A DNA stretch of 64,000 bases from RPQJ01 sp963793675 (GTDB taxonomy: Bacteria; Pseudomonadota; Gammaproteobacteria; Steroidobacterales; Steroidobacteraceae): positions 186,001 to 250,000 of the forward strand of contig CAWCBA010000005.1 of assembly GCA_963793675.1 (NCBI GenBank), read 5' to 3'. The notes under the pieces are model-generated. The model was not told where the DNA came from. It made no database searches and saw nothing but the letters and a program-made list of their open reading frames with translations. Below are positions 53,018 through 62,018 of this stretch, one piece after another. The stretch's first letter is position 1. Every line of letters begins with the position of its first letter. Position numbers and translations under genes: made by a program.

Positions 53018-54462
53018 GTCTGTCCCTGCAGCATGGGAGCCGCCTGGTGCGGTCGGTGATGATCCTGGTCGTGTCGGCCATCGCACCATGCACGATCGCG
53101 CTGGGCGCCGCCACGCCTCATCCGTATCCCGGTGAGGCCGCCTTCCGGGACCTGTACCGGGAACTCGTCGAGACCAACACGACACTTTCCGCCGGCAGCT
53201 GCACGATCGCCGCCGAAAGGATGGCCGCGCGACTGCAGCGGGCGGGCATGCCGGCCGCGTCCATGCAGATCCTGGCACCCGCGGAGTTCCCGAAGGGCGG
53301 CTCCCTGATCGCCTCGTACCCGGGCAAGGATACGAAGCTCGAGCCGATCATGCTGCTGGCCCACATCGACGTCGTCGAGGCCCGCCGCGAGGACTGGGTT
53401 CGCGATCCGTTCACGCTGGTCGAGGAAGACGGGTTCTTTTACGGACGCGGTTCGAGTGACGACAAGGCGATGGCCTCCATCTTCACCGACCTGCTCGTGC
53501 GCTGGAGCGAGCAGAAGTACCGGCCGCGGCGCGGCGTAACCCTGGCGCTGACCTGCGGCGAGGAAACATCGGAGCAATTCAACGGCGTGCGCTGGCTGCT
53601 CGAGACGCATCCTGCACTGATGAAAGCCAGGTTCGTCCTCAATGAAGGCGCGGGCGGACTGCTCGATGCCAGCGGCAGGCACCTGTCGCTCGACGTGCAG
53701 GCGGGCGAGAAGGTGTACCAGGATTTCAGGCTGGAGGTGACGCATCCCGGTGGCCACAGCTCGCGTCCGACGCGAGAAAATCCAATCAACCGCATGGCCG
53801 CCGCGCTGACGCGGCTCGCGGCATACCAGTTCCCGGTCAGCCTGAACGACACCACGCGCGCCTACTTCCTGGCGCAGGCCGAAATGGCGCCACCCGAAGT
53901 GGCCGCCGACATGCGTGCCATCGTCGCCGATCCGACCAACGACGCGGCTGCGCAACGGCTGTGGACGACCAACCCGAGCTGGAACGGCATGCTGCGCACG
54001 ACGTGTGTCGCGACGCAATTCGAGGGTGGCCACGCGCCGAATGCCTTGCCGCAGCGCGCGAAGGTCAACGTGAACTGCCGCATCCTGCCGGGCGTGCCGA
54101 TGGAGCAGGTGCGGGCGGACCTCGTCCGCGTGATCGCGGACGACACGATCAGTGTCAATTTCGGTGACGAAATGGGACTGCCCGCACCGGCACCGCCGCT
54201 CACAGCCGAAATAATGAAGCCGATCCATGACATTGCGAAAACCCTGTGGCCGGAAGCCCGCGTGGTGCCGACGATGTCCACGGGCGCCACCGATGGCCGG
54301 TTCCTGAATGCAGCAGGCACACCCACCTACGGCATCTCCGGTATATTTTCGGATGCAGCCGGCAGCGGGGCGCATGGCCTGAACGAGCGCATCCGTGTGC
54401 AGTCGCTGCTCGACGCGCGCCGGTTCCTGCACGAACTGGTGACGAGCTACACTCGGCACTGA
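53014..54462 (+). CDS. Secreted M20-family metallopeptidase
   Basis: Zinc aminoacylase/carboxypeptidase-type hydrolase of 482 residues. ATG 53014 overlaps the M61 stop (ATGA). The N terminus (LVRSVMILVVSAIAPCTIAL) is a signal peptide. Metal and catalytic residues are in MLLAHIDVVEARREDWVRDP, FYGRGSSDDKAMASIFTDLL, LTCGEETSEQFNGVRWLLET and VLNEGAGGL. The dimerisation lid includes VTHPGGHSSRPTRENPINRM, and the C-terminal metal-binding histidine lies in GAHGLNERIR. It probably degrades peptides or dipeptides in the periplasm together with the M61 enzyme. Confidence 0.9.
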   Translation: MSLSLQHGSRLVRSVMILVVSAIAPCTIALGAATPHPYPGEAAFRDLYRELVETNTTLSAGSCTIAAERMAARLQRAGMPAASMQILAPAEFPKGGSLIASYPGKDTKLEPIMLLAHIDVVEARREDWVRDPFTLVEEDGFFYGRGSSDDKAMASIFTDLLVRWSEQKYRPRRGVTLALTCGEETSEQFNGVRWLLETHPALMKARFVLNEGAGGLLDASGRHLSLDVQAGEKVYQDFRLEVTHPGGHSSRPTRENPINRMAAALTRLAAYQFPVSLNDTTRAYFLAQAEMAPPEVAADMRAIVADPTNDAAAQRLWTTNPSWNGMLRTTCVATQFEGGHAPNALPQRAKVNVNCRILPGVPMEQVRADLVRVIADDTISVNFGDEMGLPAPAPPLTAEIMKPIHDIAKTLWPEARVVPTMSTGATDGRFLNAAGTPTYGISGIFSDAAGSGAHGLNERIRVQSLLDARRFLHELVTSYTRH

Positions 54463-54586
54463 CTGTTACGTCACGGGGGAGGGTCCAACATGGCCCATGT
54501 CGATGGATTCGTCTGTTCCGGGTTGGAATCAAGTCGCTCGTCCGCGTGTATCCGGGCGCGTTGCAGCAAAAGGGAGGCAGTGCCAG

Positions 54587-55090
54587 ATGTTCTTTCGATC
54601 CCGCCGGCTCGCCGGCGCATGGCCGCTTTTCGCCACGCTGATGTTGACCGGGTGCGCGTCGATGCCGCATCGCGATCCACTGCAAGTCAGCGTTGCCGGC
54701 GTCGAGTCATTGCCCGGTGAGGGCATGGAACTGCGCCTGCTGGTCAAGCTGCGCGTGCAGAACCCGAACGACACGTCGATCGAATACGACGGCGTGTCGC
54801 TGAACCTCGACGTCATGGGGCGCGATTTTGCCAGCGGCGTGAGCGACCAGGCGGGCACGGTACCGCGCTTCGGTGAAGCGATCATCGCCGTGCCGGTGAC
54901 GGTCTCCCTCATGCGCATGGCGCGCCAGGTGCTTGGGATGCTCGACGGCAAGCCCGTCGACAAGCTCACCTATTCGCTGAGCGGCAAGCTGAACGGCGCA
55001 TCGATGTTCGGAACGCAGCGCTTCACCTCAAAAGGCGAATTCGAATTGCCGAAAGACACGCCGGAATCCACGGCCGTGGCTGCGCCCTGA
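54587..55090 (+). CDS. LEA14-like (WHy-domain) lipoprotein
   Basis: Lipoprotein of 167 residues. The start is taken as ATG 54587 (MFFRSRRLAGAWPLFATLML), because the signal peptide and lipobox LTGC-AS follow at the right distance; an in-frame ATG at 54497 would add 30 residues without purpose. The mature domain (VSVAGVESLPGEGMELRLLV, LRVQNPNDTSIEYDGVSLNL) is a LEA14/WHy-type immunoglobulin-like fold. It ends with YSLSGKLNGASMFGTQRFTS. Such proteins are linked to desiccation or envelope stress; the precise role is unknown. Confidence 0.82.
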   Translation: MFFRSRRLAGAWPLFATLMLTGCASMPHRDPLQVSVAGVESLPGEGMELRLLVKLRVQNPNDTSIEYDGVSLNLDVMGRDFASGVSDQAGTVPRFGEAIIAVPVTVSLMRMARQVLGMLDGKPVDKLTYSLSGKLNGASMFGTQRFTSKGEFELPKDTPESTAVAAP

Positions 55091-55110
55091 TCACTGCACG
55101 CGATACGCAA

Positions 55111-55329
55111 ATGCCCAACGGTCCCATCAGGCTGCTGCTGCCCGAGCTCGAAGCCGAAGTCGTCAGCGAGGCCCTCGAACTGTACCTGCGCGCACGGCCC
55201 GCGCCGCTCGATCATCGCTACGAGTACCGCTACCGCGCGGCACACGCAGTGTTGGACGTCCTGCAGCAGAAGCTGCCCGAGGAAGACGATCCCTTGCCGG
55301 GACGTCGCCGCCAGGCGGTCGAGGACTGA
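55111..55329 (+). CDS. Small conserved-looking hypothetical protein, 72 aa
   Basis: I do not recognise a domain. The sequence MPNGPIRLLLPELEAEVVSE contains one long acidic amphipathic helix and ends in a charged tail (PEEDDPLPGRRRQAVED). No membrane segment is seen. It lies 20 nt after the LEA14-like gene and 3 nt before the methyltransferase gene, on the same strand, so it is probably translated as part of that operon. Confidence 0.55.
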   Translation: MPNGPIRLLLPELEAEVVSEALELYLRARPAPLDHRYEYRYRAAHAVLDVLQQKLPEEDDPLPGRRRQAVED

Positions 55330-55332
55330 GCG

Positions 55333-55896
55333 ATGGTGCTCCCCGGCCCGGACCTGCTCGGCATCGCATTCGGCTGCTCCGAACTCGCACTGTCGGCCGT
55401 CAGGCGCTCACGGGGCAGGTCACGGCCAGCCGGCGATCGCACGCTGCGCATGCTGTGGGTCACCATCCTCCTGAGCGTTGCAGTGGCGGTGATGTCGGCC
55501 ACCCTGCTGCCGCAGGCCGGGTCCCGCATGCTCGAGTTCCTCTATCCGCTGGGCCTCGCGTTGTTCGTGACAGGGCTGGCCCTGCGCTGGTGGGCCATCG
55601 TGCACCTCGGCCGTTTCTTCACGGTCGACGTCGCAATCGCAGACGACCATCGCGTCGTCGCTACCGGGCCTTACCGGTTCGTGCGGCATCCTTCGTACAC
55701 CGGCGTCATCGTCGCCTTCGTCGGTTACGGTATCTGCCTCGGCAACCGGGTGTCCCTGCTCGCGCTGGCCGTGCCGATCACGCTCGCCTTCCTGCAGCGG
55801 ATCAAGGTGGAGGAGGCCGCGCTGCATGCGGCACTCGGTGACGCCTACGGCAATTATGCGCAACGCACGCGGGCGCTCCTGCCATTCGTGTACTGA
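55333..55896 (+). CDS. Isoprenylcysteine carboxyl methyltransferase (ICMT)-family membrane protein
   Basis: Integral membrane protein of 187 residues with about four or five helices. The C-terminal half carries the ICMT/PEMT signature: FTVDVAIADDHRVVATGPYR followed by FVRHPSYTGVIVAFVGYGI, and an Arg/Glu-rich end (RIKVEEAALHAALGDAYGNY). Bacterial members methylate isoprenoid or lipid-like substrates with S-adenosylmethionine, though few have been tested. The start ATG 55333 is 3 nt after the small hypothetical gene. The HMG-CoA reductase gene is two genes downstream; an isoprenoid link is speculation. Confidence 0.82.
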   Translation: MVLPGPDLLGIAFGCSELALSAVRRSRGRSRPAGDRTLRMLWVTILLSVAVAVMSATLLPQAGSRMLEFLYPLGLALFVTGLALRWWAIVHLGRFFTVDVAIADDHRVVATGPYRFVRHPSYTGVIVAFVGYGICLGNRVSLLALAVPITLAFLQRIKVEEAALHAALGDAYGNYAQRTRALLPFVY

Positions 55897-55917
55897 GCAC
55901 ACCCTGCGAGGTCGACG

Positions 55918-56535
55918 ATGCCGGTCCTTTCGTTGTTCCCGACGCGGGTTTACACAGCGCAGCTGCAGGCGTCCGGTCTGGAAGCCTTCAATAGCCGCCT
56001 GCTGCGTGAGTGCGCGCAATACCGGGCAGACGACGTGGCCGGGCGGGCCTGGTCGAAGGAACGGTACCCGGGCGGCTACACCTCCTACGGTTCGCTGAAC
56101 CGTATGCACACGCTGTCGCCGACGTTTGCGCTGCTCGGCAGGAAGCTGCAGCGGCACGTGCTGGCCTACGCCCGCACGCTCGAGTACGACCTCGACGGCC
56201 GCGAATTGTCGATGACGGATTGCTGGATCAACATGATGCCCCGGGGCGTCCAGCACGGCTTGCACCTGCATCCGCTCTCGACCATCAGCGGGACGTACTA
56301 CGTGCGCACGCCGAAGGGCGTGCCTGGCCTGAAGCTCGAGGACCCGCGCCTCGATCGTTACATGGCGGCACCGCCCCGCACGGCGAGCGCGAAGCCCGGG
56401 AACCAGCCGTGGGTGACCATGCCCGTTGCGGCCGGAACCGTGCTGCTGTTCGAGAGCTGGCTGCGACACGAAGTGCCAGCGAACCCCGTGCACGCCGAGC
56501 GCGTGAGCATCAGCTTCAATTTCAACTGGTTCTGA
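55918..56535 (+). CDS. Putative 2-oxoglutarate/Fe(II) oxygenase, TIGR02466 family
   Basis: Protein of 205 residues resembling the TIGR02466 group of predicted 2OG-Fe(II) dioxygenases. It begins PVLSLFPTRVYTAQLQASGL, a typical opening. The cupin core has ELSMTDCWINMMPRGVQHGL with HLHPLSTISGTYYVRTPKGV. The second histidine region is LLFESWLRHEVPANPVHAER, ending SISFNFNWF as the family does. The two histidine regions would supply the iron ligands. Hydroxylation of an unknown protein or small molecule is expected. The gene is preceded closely by the ICMT-like gene. Confidence 0.82.
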   Translation: MPVLSLFPTRVYTAQLQASGLEAFNSRLLRECAQYRADDVAGRAWSKERYPGGYTSYGSLNRMHTLSPTFALLGRKLQRHVLAYARTLEYDLDGRELSMTDCWINMMPRGVQHGLHLHPLSTISGTYYVRTPKGVPGLKLEDPRLDRYMAAPPRTASAKPGNQPWVTMPVAAGTVLLFESWLRHEVPANPVHAERVSISFNFNWF

Positions 56536-56581
56536 GAGTCGTCGGGCGAGCGCTTTCGCGCCGACGTGCCGAGGAGGGAGC

Positions 56582-57757
56582 ATGAGCGACCGCATTCCAA
56601 TACCCCGCGATCCCGGAAACGACTACACGGCGGAGATGGCGCGGCAACGGCGCGAGTTCGTGGCCGGCCGCACCGGAACGTCGTTGCAGCACGTCGGCTC
56701 GTTCACCGTCGACCCGGCGCAGGTGGCCGGTAACATCGAGAACTATCTCGGTGTCGCGCAGGTGCCGATCGGCCTGGCCGGACCCTTGCGGATCAACGGC
56801 GAAGAGGCCAGGGGCGACTTCTACGTCCCGCTTGCCACCACCGAGGGCACGCTCGTCGCGAGCTACAACCGCGGCATGCGGTTGCTCAGCGAAAGCGGCG
56901 GGGTGACCGTTACGGTGGTCAAGCGCTCGATGCAGCGCGCACCGGTCTTCGAATTCGCCAGTGCACGTGAGGCGCGCGATTTCGGGCAGTGGCTGCACGA
57001 ACATTTCGACGCCATTCGCGCGGCTGCCGAGGCCACGACCCGGGTCGGCAAGCTGACCGACATCGAGCAGTATGCCGTCGGCAACCTGCTGTACACGCGC
57101 TGCAACTACACGACGGGCGATGCGGCCGGCCAGAACATGACCGGCAAGGCGACGCTGGCGGCGTGCGAATGGATCAAGGCCCAGCACCCGCTGCACCCGA
57201 GCTACATCCTCTCGGGCTCGATCGATACCGACAAGAAGCACTCGGCCATCAACACCCTGCGCACGCGCGGTCGTCGCGTGATCGCGGAAGTGACGATCCG
57301 CAACGAGACCCTGCAACGACTGATGCGTGTCGACGCGAGGACGCTGTTCCGCTCGCGACAGATCAACCAGGCGGGTTCGTTCATGGCGGGCTCGGCCTAC
57401 AACGGCCCGCATGCCGCCAACGGCATAGCGGCGATGTTCATCGCGACCGGCCAGGACGTGGCCAACGTCGCCGAGTCGCACGCAGGCATCACCTACGCGC
57501 AGTTGCTGGAGAACGGCGACTATTACTGGTCAGTCACGCTGCCGTCCCTGATCGTCGCGAGCTATGGCGGCGGCACCGGGCTCGCCACCCAGCGCGAGTG
57601 CCTGGAGATGCTGGATTGTTACGGGCCCGGCAAGGCCGACCGGCTGGCGGAGATCGTGGCGGCCGTCGTGCTGGCCGGGGACGTCTCACTGGGGTCGGCC
57701 GTACTGGCCGGCGACTGGGTCAGCAGCCATGACAAGCTGGGCCGCAACCGGCCCTGA
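56582..57757 (+). CDS. Hydroxymethylglutaryl-CoA reductase, class I-like
   Basis: HMG-CoA reductase of 391 residues, catalytic domain only. It contains ENYLGVAQVPIGLAGPLRIN and LATTEGTLVASYNRGMRLLS with the catalytic Glu. TGDAAGQNMTGKATL stands where class I enzymes have DAMGMN. The catalytic Lys is in DTDKKHSAIN, the Asp in ATGQDVANVAESHAG, and the His in SSHDKLGRNR at the C terminus. GGGTGLATQRECLEMLDCYG is also class I-like. It interconverts HMG-CoA and mevalonate with NAD(P)H. No other mevalonate-pathway gene is in the window, so its direction and purpose are unclear. GGAGGGAGC precedes the ATG. Confidence 0.9.
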   Translation: MSDRIPIPRDPGNDYTAEMARQRREFVAGRTGTSLQHVGSFTVDPAQVAGNIENYLGVAQVPIGLAGPLRINGEEARGDFYVPLATTEGTLVASYNRGMRLLSESGGVTVTVVKRSMQRAPVFEFASAREARDFGQWLHEHFDAIRAAAEATTRVGKLTDIEQYAVGNLLYTRCNYTTGDAAGQNMTGKATLAACEWIKAQHPLHPSYILSGSIDTDKKHSAINTLRTRGRRVIAEVTIRNETLQRLMRVDARTLFRSRQINQAGSFMAGSAYNGPHAANGIAAMFIATGQDVANVAESHAGITYAQLLENGDYYWSVTLPSLIVASYGGGTGLATQRECLEMLDCYGPGKADRLAEIVAAVVLAGDVSLGSAVLAGDWVSSHDKLGRNRP

Positions 57758-57819
57758 ACGGCTATATTGGACGGTGAGCGGACCGGTCCCGCAGCAGCGT
57801 CGGGTGAGGCAAGAGTCGA

Positions 57820-58485
57820 ATGACACGTCCCGTGAGTACATCCTGGCTGGTCGGAGCCGCCGCGATCGCCGCCGCCGTGACGTTCTTCGTCATGCAGGGG
57901 CAGGTCCGTTCCGCCAGCGAACGGGCCAACCTGCTGCAGGATTCGGTCACTGCAAGCGAGCGGGCGCTGCTCGGCTACACGACGTACGTGCGTTACCTGC
58001 AGGAAGGCAAGAAGCAGCTCGCAGCAAAGCAGAAGTTCCTGGCCGCGACGGTCAGCCACCCGAATGCCGTGACCCAGGTCATCGACCAGTCCGTGCTCGG
58101 GTTCCATTCCACGGGCACGATCGCGATCTGGTACTCGGTCGAGTATTCCTTCGGCTACGACCTCGCGCCCGACCGCTATGACATCAAGTCCGGCCCGGAC
58201 GGCATCCGGGTCGAGGTCGGCAAGCCGCGGCTGGTGGCGACGCCCGCGGTGACCAACCTGAAATACAAGGTTCTCTCCGGAGGCCTGCTCACCGATGAAA
58301 AGGCCGCGGCACTGAAGCTGTACGCCGAGGCGTCGAAGCGCGCGCAGGCCAGGGGCGAGCAACTGGCGTCAGATCCCGCCATCATGGCGCTCTGTGAAAA
58401 GCAGCTGACGACGTTCCTGCGGAATTTCCTGCTCAAGCAACCGGGCGTGACGACCGTACCGCACATTGCAGTGGTCTATCGCTGA
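57820..58485 (+). CDS. Membrane-anchored hypothetical protein (possibly DUF4230-like)
   Basis: Protein of 221 residues with one N-terminal membrane helix (TSWLVGAAAIAAAVTFFVMQ) followed by a periplasmic domain. The pattern IAIWYSVEYSFGYDLAPDRY, the beta-rich IRVEVGKPRLVATPAVTNLK and the helical end AKRAQARGEQLASDPAIMAL are reminiscent of DUF4230 proteins, but I am not certain. It is preceded by a 62-nt gap after the HMG-CoA reductase gene. No catalytic motif is recognisable. Confidence 0.6.
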   Translation: MTRPVSTSWLVGAAAIAAAVTFFVMQGQVRSASERANLLQDSVTASERALLGYTTYVRYLQEGKKQLAAKQKFLAATVSHPNAVTQVIDQSVLGFHSTGTIAIWYSVEYSFGYDLAPDRYDIKSGPDGIRVEVGKPRLVATPAVTNLKYKVLSGGLLTDEKAAALKLYAEASKRAQARGEQLASDPAIMALCEKQLTTFLRNFLLKQPGVTTVPHIAVVYR

Positions 58486-58516
58486 ACGACGAAGTAACGG
58501 CCACAAGGAGCCTCCA

Positions 58517-59095
58517 ATGCATCGCATCATCAGATTTCTCCTCGCGAGTCTCATCGTTCTGCCAGCCATCGCAGTGGCCGACGGCCTTGCAGCCGTTGCC
58601 GAGCTGAAGGGCTGCACCAACGCCGCGATCACCGGCACCGCCAGGCTCAAGGAACAGGTCACCCCCGAGGGCGTCAAGGAGGTGACGGTCGAACTCAAGG
58701 TCAAGGGCCTGCCGGATGGCAAGCACGCCGTGCACATCCACGAGGTCGGCGCCTGCGAGCCGTGCTCCGCGGCGGGCGGTCACCACGATCCGGGTCCCGC
58801 GGGACAGTCACGGCCTGATTCGGCAATGGACACGATGCCGGCGACGGACATCAACCACCCGTTCCACATGGGTGACCTGATCAACCTCGACGTCAAGAAC
58901 GGCGTCGGCACGTTCAAGCACACGACCAACCGCGTCACGCTGTCGCCGGGTCGCCTGAGCCTCTTCGACGCGGATGGCAGCGCGATCGTCGTGCACACGC
59001 AACCCGACACGTACTGCGACGAGGAGTCGGAGCTCAAGAAGGGTTGCGCGGGCGGCACGCGCGAAGCGTGCGGCGTCATCAGGCTGGTCAAGTGA
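58517..59095 (+). CDS. sodC: Cu/Zn superoxide dismutase family protein
   Basis: Periplasmic SodC-type protein of 192 residues. ATG 58517 (MHRIIRFLLASLIVLPAIAV) encodes a signal peptide and is preceded by AAGGAGCCTCC. Copper and zinc ligands are recognisable: HAVHIHEVGAC, the bridging region GGHHDPGPAG, NHPFHMGDLINLDVKNGVGT, and SAIVVHTQPDTY. The active-site arginine lies in REACGVIRLV, and two cysteines (ACEP and EACGV) can form the usual disulfide. It dismutates superoxide. An extra Cys pair (YCDEESELKKGC) before the C terminus is unusual. Confidence 0.88.
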   Translation: MHRIIRFLLASLIVLPAIAVADGLAAVAELKGCTNAAITGTARLKEQVTPEGVKEVTVELKVKGLPDGKHAVHIHEVGACEPCSAAGGHHDPGPAGQSRPDSAMDTMPATDINHPFHMGDLINLDVKNGVGTFKHTTNRVTLSPGRLSLFDADGSAIVVHTQPDTYCDEESELKKGCAGGTREACGVIRLVK

Positions 59096-59111
59096 GCGTG
59101 GGGCAGGGCCG

Positions 59112-59800
59112 GTGCTGACGGTTCACCACCTCGAGACCTCGCGCTCACAGCGCATCCTCTGGCTGCTCGAGGAACTCGGCGCCCCGTACGAGCTCAAGGT
59201 GTACAGGCGCGACAAGGTGACTCGCCTGGCGCCGCCGGAGCTCAAGGCGATTCATCCGCTCGGCAAGTCACCGGTGGTGACGGACGACGGCACGGTGGTC
59301 GCGGAGTCGGCCGTCATCATCGAGTACATCGTCGAAAAGTTCGGGCACCTCGGCACGGGCGAACTTGCGCAACTTGCGCCTGCGGCGGGAACGCCCGCGT
59401 ACTGGCAGACCAAGTACTGGATGCATTACGCCGAGGGCTCGCTCATGAACTGGCTGGTGATGAAGCTCGTATTCAGCACCATCCCGACGCGACCAATGCC
59501 GTTTTTCGCCAAGCCCATCGCACGCAGCCTGTGCGACAAGGTGCAGTCGACCCTGATCGATCCCAACCTGCAGAACTCGCTCAACTTCATCGAGGCTCAC
59601 CTGGCGCGAATACGTGGTTCGCGGGCAGCGACATCAGCATGGCGGACTTCCAGATGAGCTTCGGGATCGAAGCACTGCTGTCGCGCTCGACGGCTGGCGG
59701 CAAGTACCCGCAAATTGCCGCATACCACCAGCGCATGCGCGCGCGACCGGCGTACCAGCGCGCGGAAGCCAAGGGCGGACCGACGTTGATGGCGAGTTGA
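59112..59800 (+). CDS. Glutathione S-transferase family protein (third), one frameshift
   Basis: GST of about 230 residues. The likely start is GTG 59112 (MLTVHHLETSRSQRILWLLE), with a GGGCAGGG stretch upstream. The N-terminal thioredoxin-like domain reads ELKAIHPLGKSPVVTDDGTV and AESAVIIEYIVEKFG. The frame shifts near 59603, between FIEAHLA and GANTWFAGSDISMADFQMSF, as if one base were missing. The end PQIAAYHQRMRARPAYQRAE is typical of the GST family of proteobacteria. It lies between sodC and the acyl-CoA ligase gene on the same strand. Confidence 0.8.
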
Positions 59801-59854
59801 GCAGCAGCCTGGCCAGCGACGGCCGGCAACAAGCGATCAGCAGGGGGAGACAGG

Positions 59855-61483
59855 ATGGAGGCGGCAGCCGGGGCTTCGCTTTGCCAGGGATCGACGGACG
59901 ATCCCGTGCGGGAATCGACGGTCGGATCCGTGTTGCAGGAAGCAACCGCTGAAGCCGGATCGACCGCTGCCGTAGCGGCGTGGGGTGCGCTCCCGGGCGA
60001 ACGCCGCACGTGGACCTATGCCGAGTTGCTGCGGGATGCGGAGCGTGCGGCCCGGGCGCTGCTGACCCATTTCGAGCCCGGCGAGCACATCGCCGTGTAC
60101 GCGCCGAATTCGGCCGAATGGCTGCTGCTGGAACTGGGAGCAGGACTCGCGGGACTCGTGCTGGTCACGGTCAATCCGGCTTACCGGGCCAGGGAACTGG
60201 AGTACGTGCTGCGGCAGTCGCGCTCGGTCGGCGTGTTTCACACGGGGCAGTTCCGTGGCAACCCGCTGGAGCGCTGGGTCGAGGAGACACGCCCCGGCCT
60301 GTCGCAACTGCGTCACGCCTTCGCGATCGAGGACTGGGAGACCTTCCTCGGCTCCGCCACCGCGGGCATCGAGTTGCCCGAGGTCACGCCGGATCACCCC
60401 GCGCAGATCCAGTACACCTCCGGCACGACTGGGAGCCCGAAGGGGGCGCTCCTCAACCACCGCGGCCTGACCAACAACTCGCGCTACTACGTGCAGCTGA
60501 TCCAGCTGCAGGAAGGCGAGGTCTATGGCCACGCGATGCCGTTCTTTCACACTGCGGGTTGCGTGATGGCGACGCTCGGCACGATCCAGGCGCGCGCCAC
60601 GCATGCCTTTCTGCCGGCGTTCGATCCGGCCCGGCTGCTCGAACTGATCGAGCTCGAGCGCGGCACGGCCATGCTCGGCGTGCCCACGATGATGATCGCG
60701 ATGATGGAGCACCCGGATTTCCTGCGGCGCGACTTGTCCAGCCTGCGAGTCGCCGTCGCCGGCGGCTCCAGCGTGCCACCCGAAATCGTCCGTGCCATCG
60801 AGGCGAAGCTCGGCGTGACCTTCTCGATCGTGTACGGCCAGACCGAGGCTTGCCCGCTGATCACGATGACGCGGCTCGACGACGCGATGGACGACAAAGC
60901 GAGTACCGTCGGCCAGCCGATGCCGCAATGCGAGGTCAAGATTGCGGATCCGATCACCGGTGAACCCGTGCCGCTCGGCGCCATCGGGGAGATCTGCACC
61001 CGTGGCTACATGGTCATGCAGGAATACTTCGAAAAGCCGGAAGCGACGGCCACCACCGTGGATCGGGATGGTTGGCTGCACACAGGCGACCTCGGCACGA
61101 TGGATGAGCGAGGCTATTGCCGGGTGACCGGCCGGCTCAAGGACATGGTGATCCGCGGCGGCGAGAACATGTTCCCGGCCGAAATCGAATCGGCACTGAT
61201 CGAGCATCCGAGCGTCACCGAGGTGGCCGTGATCGGCGTGCCCGACCCGCGCATGGGCGAGGAACTGGTTGCCTTCATCCGCGTCTCGGGTGACGTCAGG
61301 CCGGACGTCGACGACTTGCGCCAGCACGTGCGACAAAGACTGGCGGCGCCCAAGACGCCGCGGTACTGGGTGTTCCTGCCCGAGTTTCCGCTGACGGGCT
61401 CGGGCAAGATCCAGAAGTTCGTGCTGCGCGAGCGCTGGGAGCAGGGCGAGTACGATCCGGTGGATTCCTCGCGCAGGGTGTGA
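59855..61483 (+). CDS. AMP-forming acyl-CoA ligase (fatty-acid-CoA ligase family)
   Basis: Adenylate-forming enzyme of 542 residues. ATG 59855 (MEAAAGASLCQGSTDDPVRE) has GGGGGAGACAGG upstream. The ATP motif is IQYTSGTTGSPKGALLNHRG. MPFFHTAGCVMATLG follows, with the A5-type motif FSIVYGQTEACPLITMT. Next come the A7 motif GWLHTGDLGTMDERGYCRVT, A8 RLKDMVIRGGENMFPAEIES and the catalytic lysine in TGSGKIQKFVLRE. It activates a carboxylic acid, probably medium- or branched-chain, to its CoA thioester. It could feed the acyl-CoA dehydrogenases of the region, but the substrate is not certain. Confidence 0.88.
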   Translation: MEAAAGASLCQGSTDDPVRESTVGSVLQEATAEAGSTAAVAAWGALPGERRTWTYAELLRDAERAARALLTHFEPGEHIAVYAPNSAEWLLLELGAGLAGLVLVTVNPAYRARELEYVLRQSRSVGVFHTGQFRGNPLERWVEETRPGLSQLRHAFAIEDWETFLGSATAGIELPEVTPDHPAQIQYTSGTTGSPKGALLNHRGLTNNSRYYVQLIQLQEGEVYGHAMPFFHTAGCVMATLGTIQARATHAFLPAFDPARLLELIELERGTAMLGVPTMMIAMMEHPDFLRRDLSSLRVAVAGGSSVPPEIVRAIEAKLGVTFSIVYGQTEACPLITMTRLDDAMDDKASTVGQPMPQCEVKIADPITGEPVPLGAIGEICTRGYMVMQEYFEKPEATATTVDRDGWLHTGDLGTMDERGYCRVTGRLKDMVIRGGENMFPAEIESALIEHPSVTEVAVIGVPDPRMGEELVAFIRVSGDVRPDVDDLRQHVRQRLAAPKTPRYWVFLPEFPLTGSGKIQKFVLRERWEQGEYDPVDSSRRV

Positions 61484-61617
61484 CGCACCTCAACGACCGC
61501 ACAGGAACACGTGCGGATGCCTGCGGCGTATCATGCGAGCACGCCAGGACACACGCTTGCACACATGACGGCCACGCTGCCTTCGCTTCCGCATCCCGTC
61601 AGCCGGGGTCTGATCCG
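61484..61617. other. Intergenic spacer with small hairpin
   Basis: This 134-nt spacer holds no gene that I can support. CCGCAC and GTGCGG, about 61497-61516, can form a 6-bp stem with an 8-nt loop just after the ligase stop. The U-run of an intrinsic terminator is missing. Confidence 0.3.
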
Positions 61618-61891
61618 ATGAACGACCGCTGGGAAGACCCGCAGGAGCGACCCGAGCCGGTCGCCGTGCCGTCACACGGAGTTGTCCGTCGTTGCGCTGC
61701 AAGGCGTGATCGACAACTTCATCCTGCGCGAGGGCACTGACTACGGTGACCGCACGTTTTCGCACGAGCAGAAAGTTGCGCAGGTGCTGCGACAACTCGA
61801 ACGTAGCGAGGCGCGAATCCTGTTCGATCCACTCGACTCGAGCGTCACGATCGTCGTGGCGCAGCCCGGTCGCAGGCGTGCACAGGAATGA
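61618..61891 (+). CDS. YheU/UPF0270-family protein, one frameshift
   Basis: Small protein of about 90 residues. ATG 61618 opens MNDRWEDPQERPEPVAVPSH. One extra G near 61680 (CACGGAG for CACGAG) changes frame, after which it reads ELSVVALQGVIDNFILREGT and DYGDRTFSHEQKVAQVLRQL. The LxALxGVIDxFILREGTDYG core and the EQKVAQVxRQLxxGEA stretch identify the YheU/UPF0270 family, which is largely gammaproteobacterial. Function is unknown. The N-terminal 15 residues are longer than in E. coli YheU, so the true start could lie further in. Confidence 0.78.
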
Positions 61892-62018
61892 GCCGCGCCG
61901 CACTTCGTCGCGACGGCCGCACGACTCGTCGCTATTCGCTGGAATCACAGACCCTGGAGACCTAGCATGATCACCGTTCGATTCGCGCCAGCCTGGCGCT
62001 TCAAGGAGCAAAGTGATC

